Part shown: positions 38,857 through 50,483 of the stretch, one piece after another
Position numbering within the stretch: position 1 is the first letter of the stretch
Layout: each line of letters opens with the position of its first letter
Assembly: GCF_000799165.1 (NCBI RefSeq)
Contig: NZ_JUGF01000002.1
Coordinates: 310,001 to 374,000, forward strand
DNA: 64,000 nt
DNA from: Methylotenera versatilis 7
GTDB taxonomy: Bacteria; Pseudomonadota; Gammaproteobacteria; Burkholderiales; Methylophilaceae
Direction of reading: 5' to 3'
Position numbers and translations under genes: made by a program
The notes under the pieces: generated by a model
Databases searched by the model: none
Told to the model about the DNA's origin: nothing
What the model saw: only the letters and a program-made list of their open reading frames with translations

Positions 38857-39969
38857 CTAAAGCGTTGCCTCCATGCAAATATTGGCAACCACTTCTGTTG
38901 CCTCTGGCTTGGCTAGTTTTTTTGCTTTAATCGCCATTTCCAAGCAAATTTCGCGCGTTAAACTGCCTAGCAATTCACTCGCTTTTGCCACATTAAACTC
39001 GGTCTGTTGTATTAATTTTGCAGCGCCCGCATCACTTAAGTATTTCGCGTTATACGTTTGATGATCATCCACCGCACTTGGGAAAGGCACCAAAATACTG
39101 GCGACGCCAACACAAGACAACTCAGCAACGGTCAGTGCGCCTGAACGGCAAACCACCACATCCGCCCAAGCGTATAGCTCTGCCATATTATGGATAAATG
39201 CTTTTGTATCCGCCGTTACACCTGCCGCTTGATAGTTAGCTTGCAAGGCTGCAATATGTTTTTCACCCGCTTGATGAATCACCTCCGGGCGACTGTTTTC
39301 TGACAGCGTTGCAATGGCTTTGGGCAGAACTTCGTTTAACGCTGTCGCACCCAAACTTCCGCCAACTACCAGCAATTTCAATTTACCCGTGCGCGATGCA
39401 TAACGCTGTGCAGGAAATGGCAATTGTGTAATATCCTTGCGCACAGGATTACCGACCAAAATCGCTTCATCTCCAAAAACTGTTCCTTTAGCAAATGCCG
39501 AAGGAAACGCCACCAAAGTTTTATCTGCAACTAAACTCAAGATTTTATTGGTTAACCCGGCAATGGAATTTTGCTCATGAATCACTAATGATTTGCCTAA
39601 CAATTTCGCCATTACGCCACCAGGAAATGCAGCAAAGCCGCCCATACCCAGTACCACATCCGGCTGATGCAGGCGAATAGCTGAAAAACTTTGCTTAAAC
39701 GCGGTGGCTAACTTAAGTGGCAAGGACAGCCAGTTCAACAAGCCTTTTCCGCGTACGCCACGCATGGTGATGATTGCTTTGCTGTAGTTTTTACCTTCAA
39801 TCAATCTATTTTCCATGCCACCTTCAGTGCATAACCAAACCACATTCCAGCCATGTTCTTTTAGATAGTCAGCAACTGCCATGGCCGGATACACGTGACC
39901 ACCCGTACCACCCGCCATAATCATGATGGTGAATTTACCAAACTCAGTCACTGGAGAAGCGAGCATCAT
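38857..39969 (-). CDS. murG: Lipid II synthase (UDP-GlcNAc transferase MurG)
   Basis: Peripheral inner-membrane glycosyltransferase that adds GlcNAc to lipid I. It has 370 residues with [17 protein letters not shown] near the N-terminus, [44 protein letters not shown] and the donor-site [37 protein letters not shown]. The ATG overlaps the ftsW stop (ATGA). The N-terminal 15 residues before the glycine motif are a little longer than usual. Confidence 0.97.
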   Translation of the reverse strand: MMLASPVTEFGKFTIMIMAGGTGGHVYPAMAVADYLKEHGWNVVWLCTEGGMENRLIEGKNYSKAIITMRGVRGKGLLNWLSLPLKLATAFKQSFSAIRLHQPDVVLGMGGFAAFPGGVMAKLLGKSLVIHEQNSIAGLTNKILSLVADKTLVAFPSAFAKGTVFGDEAILVGNPVRKDITQLPFPAQRYASRTGKLKLLVVGGSLGATALNEVLPKAIATLSENSRPEVIHQAGEKHIAALQANYQAAGVTADTKAFIHNMAELYAWADVVVCRSGALTVAELSCVGVASILVPFPSAVDDHQTYNAKYLSDAGAAKLIQQTEFNVAKASELLGSLTREICLEMAIKAKKLAKPEATEVVANICMEATL

Positions 39970-41132
39970 GCTGGCAGCCCTTTTTGAAGACGGCGATTTT
40001 CAAAATCGATACGCAACAACACCGCCATAGCGATGCAATTAGCCAATATCCCGCTACCGCCGAATGACAGCAAAGGCAATGTCAAACCTTTAGTTGGCAA
40101 CACGCCCATGTTCACGCCAATATTAATAATGCCTTGTACGCCCATCCATACACCTAAACCTTGCGCCAACAAAGCAGCGAAATAACGTTCATTAGCAACC
40201 GCTTCTTTACCGATACCAAAGGCGCGAATCACAATCCAGCAAAACAATCCCAATACAGTTAACACCCCGACAAAGCCCAATTCTTCTGCAATCACCGCCA
40301 ACAAAAAGTCTGTGTGTGCTTCTGGCAGATATAGTAATTTTTCGACGCTGGCGCCCAATCCTACCCCAAACCATTCGCCACGACCAAACGCGATAAGTGC
40401 ATGGGAAAGCTGATAACCTTTGCCATAAGGATCTGCCCATGGGTCCATAAAACCAATCACCCGCTGCATGCGATAAGGCGAGCTAACAATCAGCACATAA
40501 ATTGCCACGGGCAGCAGCGCCAGCAAAGCGACAAAAATCTTAACGTTAATGCCGCCCAGCCAGAGTATGGAAATTGAAATAGCCGCAATCACTGCAAATG
40601 CACCGAAATCCGGTTCGCGTAATAGCAAGAACCCAACTAGCACCATCACCGCTACCATCGGTAAAAATCCCTTAACGATGCTATCCATCTGCGGTGCTTT
40701 ACGCACGGCGTAATCAGCCACATACATGGCGGCGAATAGTTTCATCAGTTCAGATGGCTGCAGGTTAATGACAAATAAGGACAACCAGCGCTGACTGCCA
40801 TTGACGTTGCGCCCAACACCTGGAATAAGCACCAGTACCAATAAGAACAAACCCAGCAAAAATAGATACGGCGCCATTTTTTGCCAGCCAGCTACCGGCA
40901 CTTGAAAAGTGACAAAGGCAGCCATTACGCCAACGACAATAAAAATTGCCTGCCGAATCAGATAGTAAGTACTTTGATGGCCAACCGCTTTATCGGCTTC
41001 TGCAATGGCAATTGAAGCCGAATACACCATCACCAAGCCTAAACCGAGCAATATTAAAGTCACCCACAACAACATCTGGTCGTAGCTGGCGGCATTCATG
41101 CGTTCACGGCTATGCATAACAGGGGCTAACAT
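39966..41132 (-). CDS. ftsW: Septal peptidoglycan polymerase FtsW (SEDS family)
   Basis: Polytopic SEDS glycosyltransferase working with FtsI at the septum. It has 388 residues and about ten membrane segments. Diagnostic pieces are [77 protein letters not shown] and the [19 protein letters not shown] loop. Its start overlaps the end of murD by 7 bases. Confidence 0.97.
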   Translation of the reverse strand: MLAPVMHSRERMNAASYDQMLLWVTLILLGLGLVMVYSASIAIAEADKAVGHQSTYYLIRQAIFIVVGVMAAFVTFQVPVAGWQKMAPYLFLLGLFLLVLVLIPGVGRNVNGSQRWLSLFVINLQPSELMKLFAAMYVADYAVRKAPQMDSIVKGFLPMVAVMVLVGFLLLREPDFGAFAVIAAISISILWLGGINVKIFVALLALLPVAIYVLIVSSPYRMQRVIGFMDPWADPYGKGYQLSHALIAFGRGEWFGVGLGASVEKLLYLPEAHTDFLLAVIAEELGFVGVLTVLGLFCWIVIRAFGIGKEAVANERYFAALLAQGLGVWMGVQGIINIGVNMGVLPTKGLTLPLLSFGGSGILANCIAMAVLLRIDFENRRLQKGLPA

Positions 41133-42550
41133 ATTGAAACTCCTAGTGTGCTGCCTGACTTTTGCGCCGCTGTTTGTTGCAGGCGTTTCACCGCTTCTAC
41201 AAACACTTCTGCACGATGCACATAATTCTTAAACATATCGAAACTGGCACAAGCCGGTGACAGCAATACGGCGTCACCACTTAATGCTATTTTTTGCGCA
41301 ATATTTACTGCTTCTGGTAAATCGGCGGCATGGTATATCGGCATTTCTGACAGCAACAAAACTGCTTCAATTAATGCTGCATCGCGCCCGATTAAAACCA
41401 CAGCGCGTGCGTTAGTTTTTACAGCAGGTAATAGCGGTGCAAAATCCTGTCCTTTACCATCGCCGCCAGCAATCAATACCACTTTTTGCGGTTTCCCTTG
41501 TTTAACCATGCCGGCAATAGCAGCGCAGGTCGCGCCCACATTCGTGCCTTTTGAGTCATCAAAAAAATCAACATTATCAATCGTAGCAACCCATTCCACG
41601 CGATGTGGCAGGCCTTTAAAATGACGTAATGCGCTGGCAATAACTGTTTTTTCAATACCGATAGCGCTGCACAAAGCCACCGCTGCAAGTGCATTGGCTA
41701 CGTTATGCAAGCCACTGATTTTCAGTTGATTTGCATGCAGAACTTTACGCTGGCCACTGGTTAAGCACGACTCACCGTCGCATTCAATCAGACCAAAATC
41801 CTCTATAGTCGGCGCGGCATTCAAGCCGAATGTCACCATGTGCTTAGCTTGCTGCATCGTTTGAGCCCGAATACTTAAGCTTGCTGGATCATCACGATTT
41901 AAAACGGCCGTTTTTGCATGCGCTAAAATGCGTACTTTGGCGGCAGTATATGCATCAATATCCGCATATCGATCCATGTGGTCTTCACTAATATTCAGCA
42001 CAGTTGCACTGTCACATGTTAAATGATGCGTTGTTTCCAATTGAAAACTAGACAGTTCAAGCACATACACATCGGGTGTTTGCATCATCAGCGCTTCTAA
42101 TACCGGTAAGCCGATATTGCCCGCCACAATCGTTTTCAAACCTGCTTCCTTGCAGATTTCGCCTACTAATGTCGTTACCGTTGTTTTGCCATTGGAGCCC
42201 GTTATTGCAATGACTTTTGCATGTTTGGGACGATACTGCGCGAACAATTCCACATCGCCAATCACTGGCACACCATGCTCAATAGCCGCCTGCACCGCTG
42301 GCTCAGTGATAGCCACACCGGGGCTAATCACAATTAACTCGGCTTGCTGCAATACGGCCGGATCAAACGGCCCTGTATGAATATGCACTTGCGGCATGCG
42401 TTTAATCACATCATCCACGCTTGGTGGATTAACGCGAGAATCAGCCGCAGACAAAATCGCACCTTGGCGGTCAAGCCAATGCAAGGCAGATAGGCCGGTA
42501 TCACCCAGGCCCAGTACCAATACTTTTTTGTCTTTTAACGCGATTTTCAT
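41126..42550 (-). CDS. murD: UDP-N-acetylmuramoyl-L-alanine-D-glutamate ligase
   Basis: Adds D-Glu in wall precursor synthesis. The 474 residues start [19 protein letters not shown], then [15 protein letters not shown] as ATP loop, [11 protein letters not shown] and [29 protein letters not shown]. It is somewhat longer than E. coli MurD (438), with the extra length spread over loops and a C-terminal tail. It starts 10 bases after mraY. Confidence 0.97.
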   Translation of the reverse strand: MKIALKDKKVLVLGLGDTGLSALHWLDRQGAILSAADSRVNPPSVDDVIKRMPQVHIHTGPFDPAVLQQAELIVISPGVAITEPAVQAAIEHGVPVIGDVELFAQYRPKHAKVIAITGSNGKTTVTTLVGEICKEAGLKTIVAGNIGLPVLEALMMQTPDVYVLELSSFQLETTHHLTCDSATVLNISEDHMDRYADIDAYTAAKVRILAHAKTAVLNRDDPASLSIRAQTMQQAKHMVTFGLNAAPTIEDFGLIECDGESCLTSGQRKVLHANQLKISGLHNVANALAAVALCSAIGIEKTVIASALRHFKGLPHRVEWVATIDNVDFFDDSKGTNVGATCAAIAGMVKQGKPQKVVLIAGGDGKGQDFAPLLPAVKTNARAVVLIGRDAALIEAVLLLSEMPIYHAADLPEAVNIAQKIALSGDAVLLSPACASFDMFKNYVHRAEVFVEAVKRLQQTAAQKSGSTLGVSIC

Positions 42551-42560
42551 TCTGTTCTAA

Positions 42561-43664
42561 TCATCTGAGTTTTAATGTGGATAAGCCGATCAAAACCAGC
42601 ATCATCGTAATAATCCAGAATCGCACCACTACCTGCGTTTCTTTCCAGCCTTTTTGTTCGTAGTGATGATGCAACGGCGCCATCAAAAAGATACGCTGCC
42701 CAACGCCTGTTCTGAGTTTGGTATATTTGAAATACAGGACTTGCAGCGCCACTGAGAATGTTTCCACCACGAACACGCCGCCCATAATAAACAACACGAT
42801 TTCCTGGCGCACTATAACGGCCACAACCCCAAGTGCAGCACCTAAAGCCAGCGCACCTACGTCGCCCATAAACACTTCAGCCGGGTAAGCGTTAAACCAT
42901 AAAAAGCCTAAACCTGCACCCGCCATGGCTGCGCAAAACACCATCAATTCGCCTGCTCCCGCCACATAAGGAATACCCAGATATTTAGAAAAATATAAAT
43001 GACCTGCCATATAGGCAAATATCGCCAGCGCACTACCCACCATCACGGTTGGCATAATGGCCAAACCATCCAGTCCATCAGTGAGATTCACCGCATTACT
43101 TGAGCCGACAATCACTAAATAAGTCAGCAAAATAAAACCTACTGCACCTAAAGGTAGCACTAAAGTTTTGAAGAACGGCACGATTAAAGTCGTCTCAACT
43201 GGGCTGGCAGATGTTTGATATAAAAATATCGCCACGCCAAGCCCAATCACACTTTGCCAAAAATACTTGGCTTTGGCGGATAAGCCTTTCGGATTTTTAT
43301 AAACCACTTTGCGATAATCATCTACCCAGCCAATGGCACCAAAACCTAAAGTAGTCACCAGTACCACCCAGATATATTTATTATGCAAATCGCCCCACAA
43401 TATGGTCGAAATACCAATCGCCACCAGAATCAGTGCACCGCCCATGGTCGGCGTGCCTGCTTTTACTAGATGCGTCTGCGGACCATCATCCCGCACCGCT
43501 TGCCCCACTTTATATTGGGTCAGCTTACGAATCATGGTCGGGCCAACTAAAAATGAGATGATTAAGGCAGTTAAAGTCGCCAAAACCGCGCGCAATGTAA
43601 TGTAATTAAACACATTAAAACCACGAATATCGTGCGCTAACCAACGGGCAAGTTCTAATAACAT
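42561..43664 (-). CDS. mraY: Phospho-MurNAc-pentapeptide transferase
   Basis: Integral membrane enzyme that forms lipid I from UDP-MurNAc-pentapeptide and undecaprenyl phosphate. The 367 residues include [12 protein letters not shown], the Asp motif [48 protein letters not shown] and [15 protein letters not shown], all hallmarks. The gene overlaps murF by 10 bases. Confidence 0.97.
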   Translation of the reverse strand: MLLELARWLAHDIRGFNVFNYITLRAVLATLTALIISFLVGPTMIRKLTQYKVGQAVRDDGPQTHLVKAGTPTMGGALILVAIGISTILWGDLHNKYIWVVLVTTLGFGAIGWVDDYRKVVYKNPKGLSAKAKYFWQSVIGLGVAIFLYQTSASPVETTLIVPFFKTLVLPLGAVGFILLTYLVIVGSSNAVNLTDGLDGLAIMPTVMVGSALAIFAYMAGHLYFSKYLGIPYVAGAGELMVFCAAMAGAGLGFLWFNAYPAEVFMGDVGALALGAALGVVAVIVRQEIVLFIMGGVFVVETFSVALQVLYFKYTKLRTGVGQRIFLMAPLHHHYEQKGWKETQVVVRFWIITMMLVLIGLSTLKLR

Positions 43665-45046
43665 GATGCGTCCTCCATTAAACTTTTTTGTTGTAATTTT
43701 GTTTGATTCGTCAGTGCATTCACCACGCGCTCCATTTTCATAAAACGTGAGCCTTTCACCAGAACCGTTACATTTTTTTGCATCAGGTTTTTTGCTTGCG
43801 CAATCACATCGTCTAGTACTAAATAATGTTGTGCACCATCACCAAAACTGTTTGCAGCATTTGCGCTTAACTCACCAAATGCCAATAACCTGGCAATGCC
43901 TTTTTGCTTGGCATACAAGCCGATTTGAGCATGCATTTCTGCCGCTTCCGCGCCCAATTCGCCCATGTCGCCCATCACAAAAACGCGGTGCGTATTCATC
44001 GCGGTCAATACATCAATCGCGGCTTTCATCGAATCAGGATTGGCGTTGTAAGTATCATCAATCAACAGTGCATCATTCAAACCCAGTTTGCGCTGCAAGC
44101 GACTATGCACGGCTTGCATATTTTGCAAACCATCTGCAATATCCTGATTGCTCACGCCCAGTGCAACCGCTGCAGCACTGGCAGCAAGTGCGTTACTGAT
44201 ATTGTGTTTACCCAATATATTCAGATTAAAGCTGACCATGCCAGTTGGTGTAGTCAGCTGCACATGACTTAACCCATCAACCTCTTCAAAAACGGCAGTG
44301 ACATCCGCCACGTTATTCAGCCCGAAAGTAACGATTTTTTTGCCTGTATTTAATGATTGCCAATACGTAAAAAATGCATCATCTGCATTCAGCACAGCCA
44401 TACCGCCTGCACTCAAACCATTAAAAATCTCGCCTTTAGCCTTGGCAATATTGTCACGCGAACCAAGCTCACCAATATGCGCAGTGCCTGCATTGTTAAT
44501 CAGCGCCACAGTAGGCTGCGCGATACGGGTTAAATAGTCGATTTCACCCAAATGATTCATGCCCATTTCAATCACGGCATAAGCATGTTGTTTGCACAAC
44601 TTCAGCAAAGTTAACGGCAATCCAATGTCATTATTAAAATTACCGACTGTGGCATGCACTTTCTGTGCATCTTTTGCCGCCACGCCCAAAATAGCGGTTA
44701 ACATCTCTTTGGTGGTGGTTTTGCCGTTACTGCCGGTAATAGCAATCAGCGGCAACGCAAACTGATTGCGCCAATACTGTGCTAACTGTCCAAGCGCCAA
44801 GCGCGTGTCATCTACCAGAACGGCAGGGGAGGCAACTGTCTGCGCATCTGACACCAAAGCTGCCGCCGCACCTTGCTTGATGGCATCTACCGCATAAGCA
44901 TTACCATCAAAAGTTTCACCTTTAATAGCCACAAAAAGCTGACCATTCACAATCGCGCGACTATCTGTGCCTACGCTTTGCACCTCAACATCTTCACCCA
45001 AGAGTATGCCGTTCACCGCTTTTGCAATGGTTGATAGCTTCATCAT
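43655..45046 (-). CDS. murF: UDP-MurNAc-tripeptide-D-alanyl-D-alanine ligase
   Basis: Adds D-Ala-D-Ala to the tripeptide precursor. The 463 residues contain the N-terminal [22 protein letters not shown], the ATP loop [42 protein letters not shown], and the C-terminal [21 protein letters not shown]. It overlaps murE by 4 bases (ATGA). Confidence 0.97.
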   Translation of the reverse strand: MMKLSTIAKAVNGILLGEDVEVQSVGTDSRAIVNGQLFVAIKGETFDGNAYAVDAIKQGAAAALVSDAQTVASPAVLVDDTRLALGQLAQYWRNQFALPLIAITGSNGKTTTKEMLTAILGVAAKDAQKVHATVGNFNNDIGLPLTLLKLCKQHAYAVIEMGMNHLGEIDYLTRIAQPTVALINNAGTAHIGELGSRDNIAKAKGEIFNGLSAGGMAVLNADDAFFTYWQSLNTGKKIVTFGLNNVADVTAVFEEVDGLSHVQLTTPTGMVSFNLNILGKHNISNALAASAAAVALGVSNQDIADGLQNMQAVHSRLQRKLGLNDALLIDDTYNANPDSMKAAIDVLTAMNTHRVFVMGDMGELGAEAAEMHAQIGLYAKQKGIARLLAFGELSANAANSFGDGAQHYLVLDDVIAQAKNLMQKNVTVLVKGSRFMKMERVVNALTNQTKLQQKSLMEDASCY

Positions 45047-46494
45047 GACAGCGACTCCGCGTATGATTTCAACACTTTTTCGGCCTGTTCCATATCGCTA
45101 AAATAATGTTTTACGCCTTTAATTTCTTGATACTGCTCATGTCCTTTGCCTGCAATCAGTACGATATCTCCCGCTTTAGCCGCAAATATGCCAACTGAAA
45201 TCGCTTTTGCGCGATCCTGTTCAATCAAATAATTACCCTGCGTACCCTGCAGGATTTCATTGATGATTTTGCGCTTGCTCTCATGCCTCGGATTATCAGA
45301 AGTCACCACTACCGCATCCGCCAAATCGCAGGCAATCTTGCCCATTAATTCTCGCTTACCCGCATCGCGATTGCCGCCGCAGCCAAACACGCATACTAAT
45401 TTTGCACTTAATGGTTTTTGCTCTTTTAATGTGCTTAATACTTTTTCCAGTGCATCAGGCGTGTGCGCATAATCGACAACGACCAATGGCAGCACACCGC
45501 CGCCGAGTAGCTGCATACGCCCTGCGGCTGATTGAATCTGTGCAATGGCATCGACTGCATCTGTTAAGCTGACTTTTGAAACCAATAAAGTAGCCAATAC
45601 TGCCAACACGTTATACACATTAAAACGGCCGATTAAATTGGCTTTTACCGTCGCTTCACCTTGTGGGGTAACAGCAACAAAACTGAAATGGGTATTTTCA
45701 AAATGTAATTGCGTCGCACGCACGTCGCCATGCTCAATGCCATAAGTGATCACTGGCGCAACAGCCAGTTTCAAGTCTTCTTCAATCTCCTGGCCAAAAT
45801 CATCGTCGCAATTCAGCACCGACATTTTCAAATCAGCAAAATCGAATAAACGACGTTTTGCAGCGGCATATTCTGCGAATGTGCTGTGATAATCCAAATG
45901 ATCGCGCGATAAATTGCTTAACACCGCCACATCAAAATGCACGCCATTAACGCGACCTTGGTGCAAACCATGCGATGAAACTTCTAATGCCACCACTTCA
46001 GCACCCTGATTTAAATAATCAGCCAACATACTTTGTAATAGAATCGCGTCGGGTGTGGTATTTTGCGTTTCACTTAACGCATCGACAAAGCCGTTACCCA
46101 GCGTACCAACCACCGCTGTTTTGCGCCCCAGATAGTTAAAGCACTGACTTAACCATTGCGTAATGGAAGTTTTACCATTGGTACCAGTTACACCAATCGT
46201 CCATAATTTTTCGGATGGTTTTTTATAATATTGGTCAGCAATATTGCCAACCTGCAAGCGCAAGCTCGCAATACCGATATTTTCAACTGTCCATTCTGGA
46301 TTCCAGTCAAAATCGGTCGAATCCCACAACACTGCGCTTGCGCCATTATTAATAGCATCGGCAATGTAATTGCGCCCATCGCTTTTATCACCCGGGTACG
46401 CTAAAAATAAGCTGCCAGGCGTTACCCGACGGCTATCGGCAGTCATATCTTTAATCGACGTTTTAATCGTGTAGTTTTGAATGGGCTTTGTCAT
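45043..46494 (-). CDS. murE: UDP-MurNAc-L-Ala-D-Glu:meso-diaminopimelate ligase
   Basis: Adds the third residue of the stem peptide. It has 483 residues. The ATP loop is GVTGTNGKTSITQWL. The DNPR motif (TSDNPRHESKR) identifies meso-diaminopimelate as substrate rather than lysine. EVSSHGLHQGRV and VVDYAHTPDALEKVL are standard. It overlaps ftsI by 4 bases (ATGA). Confidence 0.97.
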   Translation of the reverse strand: MTKPIQNYTIKTSIKDMTADSRRVTPGSLFLAYPGDKSDGRNYIADAINNGASAVLWDSTDFDWNPEWTVENIGIASLRLQVGNIADQYYKKPSEKLWTIGVTGTNGKTSITQWLSQCFNYLGRKTAVVGTLGNGFVDALSETQNTTPDAILLQSMLADYLNQGAEVVALEVSSHGLHQGRVNGVHFDVAVLSNLSRDHLDYHSTFAEYAAAKRRLFDFADLKMSVLNCDDDFGQEIEEDLKLAVAPVITYGIEHGDVRATQLHFENTHFSFVAVTPQGEATVKANLIGRFNVYNVLAVLATLLVSKVSLTDAVDAIAQIQSAAGRMQLLGGGVLPLVVVDYAHTPDALEKVLSTLKEQKPLSAKLVCVFGCGGNRDAGKRELMGKIACDLADAVVVTSDNPRHESKRKIINEILQGTQGNYLIEQDRAKAISVGIFAAKAGDIVLIAGKGHEQYQEIKGVKHYFSDMEQAEKVLKSYAESLS

Positions 46495-48218
46495 ATCGCC
46501 TCTTTTACATCCTCAACATCAGGCGGTATAACGACGTTATTATTAGGTGCATCTTGCGGCACAGCCAGCATGCGCAATGCATCTGACATCACAGCACTGA
46601 ATACGGGTGCGGCGACCGTGCCGCCGTAATATTTTCCGGTTGTTGGCTCATCGATCATCACCGCCATAATCAAACGTGGATTAGATGCAGGCGCTAAACC
46701 AACAAATGAACCCACATACTTATCTTTTTCATAACCTGTTGGGCCTAATTTATGCGCGGTACCAGTTTTGCCTCCAACGCGATAACCAGCTACCTGCGCT
46801 TTTAATGCCGTACCGCCGGGCAATACAACCTGCTCCATCATGGTTTTCATATCATTGGCTACCTGCGCCGAAAATACCTGATGCCCTACTGGTGCGTCTT
46901 TAATTTTTAACAATGAAATAGGCATTAACTCGCCTTCATTTGCAAAAACCGTGTACGCACGCGCCAGCTGTAATAAAGTCACGCTGATACCATGTCCATA
47001 CGACATCGTGGCTTGCTCAATCGGACGCCAGGATTTATAAGGACGCAAGCGTCCTGATGCTTGACCTGGAAAACCAATATCCATACGCGAGCCAAAACCC
47101 AGTTGATTGAACACGCTCCAAAGTTCTTCGCGTTTTAAACTTAACACCATTTTGGAGGCGCCCACGTTGGATGATTTTTGTATCACACCAGCCACCGTCA
47201 GCACGCCATAATCATGCGTATCATGAATAGTTGCCGGGCCGATTTTCATATAACCCGGCGCAGTTTGAATCGGCGTATCTGGTTTGAAATCGCCAAATTC
47301 CATCGCAGCTGAAACGGCAATCGACTTTAAAGTGGAGCCAGGCTCAAACACATCGGTAATCACACGATTGCGCGTTTTACCTTGGATATTCACCGGATTA
47401 TTCGGGTTATATGTAGGTAAGTTAACCATCGCCAACACCTCACCAGTTTTGGCGTCCAGCACCACTGCCGCGCCGGCTTTGGCTTTGTATAAATCGACTG
47501 CGCGCGCTAATTCTCTATAAGTTAAATATTGAATGCGCCTATCTATGCTTAGCACCAAGTCATGCCCATCTTGCGGCACCTTTACATCTTCCAAGTCCTC
47601 AACAATGCGACCTTGCCTATCTTTAATCACCTTGCGGCTACCTGCTTTGCCTGACAACAGCGCATTTTGTGCCAGCTCAAAACCTTCTTGGCCTTTGTCA
47701 TTAATATCGGTAAATCCAACTACATGCGCAGTCACATCTCCAGCAGGATAAAAACGCTTGTATTCGCGCTGTAGAAAAACACCAGGAATACCCAAGCTCA
47801 TGACTTTTGCTGCTAAATCCGGTGAAACTCTGCGCTTTATATACACAAATCCGCGCTGTAAATTGGCAAACTTCTTATCTATTTCTTTACTTTTAATACC
47901 TAACAATTGCCCAAGTTTTACTTTTTGCGTAGCAGTGATTTTCACATCTGGCGGACTTGCCCAAACAGATTCAACCGGGCTACTAATCGCTAGCAGTTCG
48001 CCATTTCTATCGGTAATCTTTCCACGATGCGCTTGCAGCGCCAATGTGCGGCTGTAACGTGCATCGCCTTTTTGCTGTAAAAATTCTTTATGCAGACTCT
48101 GCAAATAAATACCACGCGCAAACAAGCCTGCAAAACCCAGCAAGATGCAAATCAGCAATAGCCTACGCCGCCATGATGGCAGCTTTACTATATGGTGCTG
48201 TATTGGGTTATAGGCCAT
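46491..48218 (-). CDS. ftsI: Penicillin-binding protein 3 / septal transpeptidase FtsI
   Basis: Class B PBP that cross-links septal peptidoglycan together with FtsW. The 575 residues have an N-terminal membrane anchor (RRLLLICILLGFAGLFARGIYL), the non-catalytic module with RGKITDRNGELLA, and the transpeptidase domain with the active-site SxxK in EPGSTLKSIAV, the SSN motif in QKSSNVGASKM and KTGTAHK. It is 30 bases after the ftsL stop. Confidence 0.97.
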   Translation of the reverse strand: MAYNPIQHHIVKLPSWRRRLLLICILLGFAGLFARGIYLQSLHKEFLQQKGDARYSRTLALQAHRGKITDRNGELLAISSPVESVWASPPDVKITATQKVKLGQLLGIKSKEIDKKFANLQRGFVYIKRRVSPDLAAKVMSLGIPGVFLQREYKRFYPAGDVTAHVVGFTDINDKGQEGFELAQNALLSGKAGSRKVIKDRQGRIVEDLEDVKVPQDGHDLVLSIDRRIQYLTYRELARAVDLYKAKAGAAVVLDAKTGEVLAMVNLPTYNPNNPVNIQGKTRNRVITDVFEPGSTLKSIAVSAAMEFGDFKPDTPIQTAPGYMKIGPATIHDTHDYGVLTVAGVIQKSSNVGASKMVLSLKREELWSVFNQLGFGSRMDIGFPGQASGRLRPYKSWRPIEQATMSYGHGISVTLLQLARAYTVFANEGELMPISLLKIKDAPVGHQVFSAQVANDMKTMMEQVVLPGGTALKAQVAGYRVGGKTGTAHKLGPTGYEKDKYVGSFVGLAPASNPRLIMAVMIDEPTTGKYYGGTVAAPVFSAVMSDALRMLAVPQDAPNNNVVIPPDVEDVKEAI

Positions 48219-48247
48219 TTTTCTCTAAATTTCTTCACTAATCAGTT

Positions 48248-48535
48248 CTAGCGTATGACTTCCAAAGTCACTTCTTCTTTTGCGATTACCTGAATACGTT
48301 TTGCATCAGGCACTTGCATTTTTAATTTCTTGGCTGCCAATTCTTCAATGCGCGAATGCATCGCCCAAGTGCTTTGCTCTAACTGCAACTGTCCAAATTC
48401 TGTTTCATACTTCTGTATCAAGTTTTGTTGCTGCTCAAGCTCAAAATATAATTTGCGCGCCTTATGCTGCGACGTGATTACACCTAAGCTCACAGCAATT
48501 AACACAAAAAATAAAATAAAATTTAATCGGGTCAT
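48248..48535 (-). CDS. ftsL: Cell division protein FtsL
   Basis: Small bitopic divisome protein that forms a coiled coil with FtsB and activates FtsWI. From the ATG at 48535 it is 95 residues: a very short cytoplasmic end, a membrane segment LNFILFFVLIAVSLGVITSQ, then a coiled coil KARKLYFELEQQQNLIQKYETEFGQLQLEQ in heptads, and the conserved STWAMHSRIEELAAKKLKM. The frame extends to 48592; the ATG at 48553 is also possible. The chosen start fits the betaproteobacterial family. Confidence 0.88.
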   Translation of the reverse strand: MTRLNFILFFVLIAVSLGVITSQHKARKLYFELEQQQNLIQKYETEFGQLQLEQSTWAMHSRIEELAAKKLKMQVPDAKRIQVIAKEEVTLEVIR

Positions 48536-48563
48536 GGTTTCTATTGTTTGCATAAACAGCTTA

Positions 48564-49595
48564 TTAAGCTGTCGCCGTTCTTTCTGCCACACGCATCACC
48601 GCACTTCGACTACGCGGATTCGTTTTCACTTCAGCAGCGCTTGGTTTAATCGCTTTACCAATAGCCATCAATCTGGGCTGCGGCAAATCTTTCGCTTTAA
48701 CTGGAAAATTAGAAGGCAAATCATCGCGGTTTTGTTCCCTTTGAATAAACTGCTTAACGATTCTATCTTCCAGCGAATGAAAGCTGATCACTACCAAACG
48801 CCCGCCCTCAGCCAATAGATTCAGGCATTGCGGCAAAATTAGCGATAACTCCTCAAGCTCCGAATTGACGTAAATCCGTAAAGCTTGAAAGGTGCGCGTT
48901 GCAGGGTTCTGCCCCGGTTCAATCTTAGGGATTGCACTTGCCACGACCTTGGCAAGCTGCCCTGTAGTGGTGATGGAGCGCCCGTCTGTGCGCTCCTTAA
49001 TAATCGCCCTTGCAACCTGCTTAGCAAACCGTTCTTCACCATAGTCTTTTATCACTTTCCCTAACTGTTGCTCTGAAATTGTGGACAACAGCTCTGCCAC
49101 TGTTTTGCCACGCGTTTGGTCCATACGCATATCCAGCGGCGCATCAAACCTAAAACTAAAACCCCGCTCACCTTCATCGATTTGCGGCGACGAAATACCC
49201 AAATCCAGCAAAATTCCATCTACTTTTGTGAGATTGTTACTGATTGCTAATTGATTGATTTCTGAAAAATGCCGATGCTCAATACTGAATCGCGCATCTT
49301 GAATGGATTGACCTTCTGCCAATGCCGCCAAATCCCGGTCTATTGCGAACAATTGACCATCGCCACTCAATTTGGACAAAATGAGCCGGCTGTGACCACC
49401 ACGCCCAAAAGTACCATCAATGTAAACACCATTGGATTTAATATGAAGCGCATCCACCGCTTCATTCAACAATACTGTGATATGTGCAGCCGATGGCGAT
49501 TTAGCGGTAGAGTTTAATGCGGGAGTCATATTTGATGCTGACAGTGAGGCTGAATTTTCTTTTATTGGCGGCGCAGATTTTGCGCCCAGCATCAT
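48564..49595 (-). CDS. rsmH: 16S rRNA (cytosine1402-N4)-methyltransferase
   Basis: Also called MraW. SAM-dependent enzyme modifying C1402; RsmI, encoded about 3 kb away, methylates the same base on its ribose. The 343 residues contain [13 protein letters not shown], the SAM motif [36 protein letters not shown] and [14 protein letters not shown]. The N-terminal 35 residues are unusually long and Ser/Ala-rich; a start at Met23 (49529) would give the usual length. The ATG at 49595 overlaps the mraZ stop. Confidence 0.95.
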   Translation of the reverse strand: MMLGAKSAPPIKENSASLSASNMTPALNSTAKSPSAAHITVLLNEAVDALHIKSNGVYIDGTFGRGGHSRLILSKLSGDGQLFAIDRDLAALAEGQSIQDARFSIEHRHFSEINQLAISNNLTKVDGILLDLGISSPQIDEGERGFSFRFDAPLDMRMDQTRGKTVAELLSTISEQQLGKVIKDYGEERFAKQVARAIIKERTDGRSITTTGQLAKVVASAIPKIEPGQNPATRTFQALRIYVNSELEELSLILPQCLNLLAEGGRLVVISFHSLEDRIVKQFIQREQNRDDLPSNFPVKAKDLPQPRLMAIGKAIKPSAAEVKTNPRSRSAVMRVAERTATA

Positions 49596-50053
49596 AGCGA
49601 AAAGCCCTCTAATTCTGCGGGCATTTCAAAACCATCACCCGTTATTAAAGTTTCCAACTGCTTGTTCCAAGCATCCATATTCCATATCTCAAAATGACTG
49701 CCCTGTCCCACAAACATCACATCTTTATCTAAACTCGCAAATCGGCGCAATACCGGCGAAACCAACAAACGCCCCGTACCGTCCAGCGTAATATCCTCTG
49801 CCTGACCCACCATCATGCGCTGATAAACACTGGTTTGCGGGTTGAAACTGGACAGACCATTAATTTTGGCTTCAATTGGCGCCCAAGCTGGTTGCGGATA
49901 CAACAATAAGCAACGGTGCGGATGCGCAGTCAATATCAAACTGCCCGCACTTTGTGCCAACAAAGCATCACGATGCTTAGCAGGCACTGCAAGCCTGTAT
50001 TTAGCATCCATACTTAAATGTGTTGCACCGCGAAACATGATTGAAATGGACAT
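49592..50053 (-). CDS. mraZ: Transcriptional regulator MraZ
   Basis: First gene of the division/wall cluster and its repressor. The protein has two AbrB-like beta-swapped halves: [23 protein letters not shown] in the first and [32 protein letters not shown] in the second. The frame gives 153 residues; the family start MFRGAT corresponds to the ATG at 50038, while the ATG at 50053 lies directly against AAGGG, which is too close for a ribosome-binding site. Four direct repeats of the MraZ box lie about 200 bases upstream. Confidence 0.94.
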   Translation of the reverse strand: MSISIMFRGATHLSMDAKYRLAVPAKHRDALLAQSAGSLILTAHPHRCLLLYPQPAWAPIEAKINGLSSFNPQTSVYQRMMVGQAEDITLDGTGRLLVSPVLRRFASLDKDVMFVGQGSHFEIWNMDAWNKQLETLITGDGFEMPAELEGFSL

Positions 50054-50186
50054 CCCTTAAATAATTATTCTCAAATGCGCACTTAATTCTTAAGCAGGCT
50101 ATTTTTAATGCATTTACTCAGCCGTCAAATTAGTGGCTCTTGTTAAATGACTTATATTCGCGCTTCATTTATCTCAAAATTTATTA

Positions 50187-50214
50187 ACTTTATTTGTGTA
50201 TAGATAGCCGTCAA
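50187..50214 (-). promoter_or_regulatory. Candidate mraZ promoter
   Basis: TTGACG (50214-50209) with TAAAGT 16 bases further, just downstream of the MraZ boxes on the minus strand. The 9-mer TTGACGGCT recurs at 50128-50120, which may mark a second promoter. Neither -10 is a close match. Confidence 0.4.
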
Positions 50215-50247
50215 GCTACTTAGCAGAACCCAAAGGAGAACTTTTAA

Positions 50248-50284
50248 ACCCACCAACTCCCCACCAAACTCCACTTTTCACCAC
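50248..50284 (-). promoter_or_regulatory. MraZ operator: four direct repeats
   Basis: On the minus strand GTGGTG, GTGGAG, GTGGGG and GTGGGT follow each other with spacers of 4, 4 and 5 bases. This is the known direct-repeat arrangement bound by MraZ, with about one repeat per helical turn, and it lies upstream of mraZ itself. Confidence 0.8.
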
Positions 50285-50305
50285 TAAATTGCACTATAGA
50301 TAAAA

Positions 50306-50330
50306 AAAAAGTACTTAGCAAGTACTTTTT
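50306..50330 (-). terminator. Terminator between rnpB and the mraZ region
   Basis: AAAAAGTACTT, 3-base loop, AAGTACTTTTT, with a run of nine T on the minus strand. It insulates the mraZ promoter from rnpB transcription. It lies about 150 bases after the rnpB 3' end. Confidence 0.75.
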
Positions 50331-50483
50331 CACTATTTTTTCTTTATAAGACAAAGACTTAGCGCATTTTTATCATAAAAACAATAACCTTAATAATCAA
50401 TAAGATACCAAATCAAGTGAATGTAAAATATAAGCGTTGGGAATTATGTATTTGAATACAATCAAGAGGATAATAAAAACGAA

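Noticed and set aside
38288-38860. 190-codon plus-strand open frame
   Set aside because: Antisense to murC, which carries all Mur-ligase motifs.
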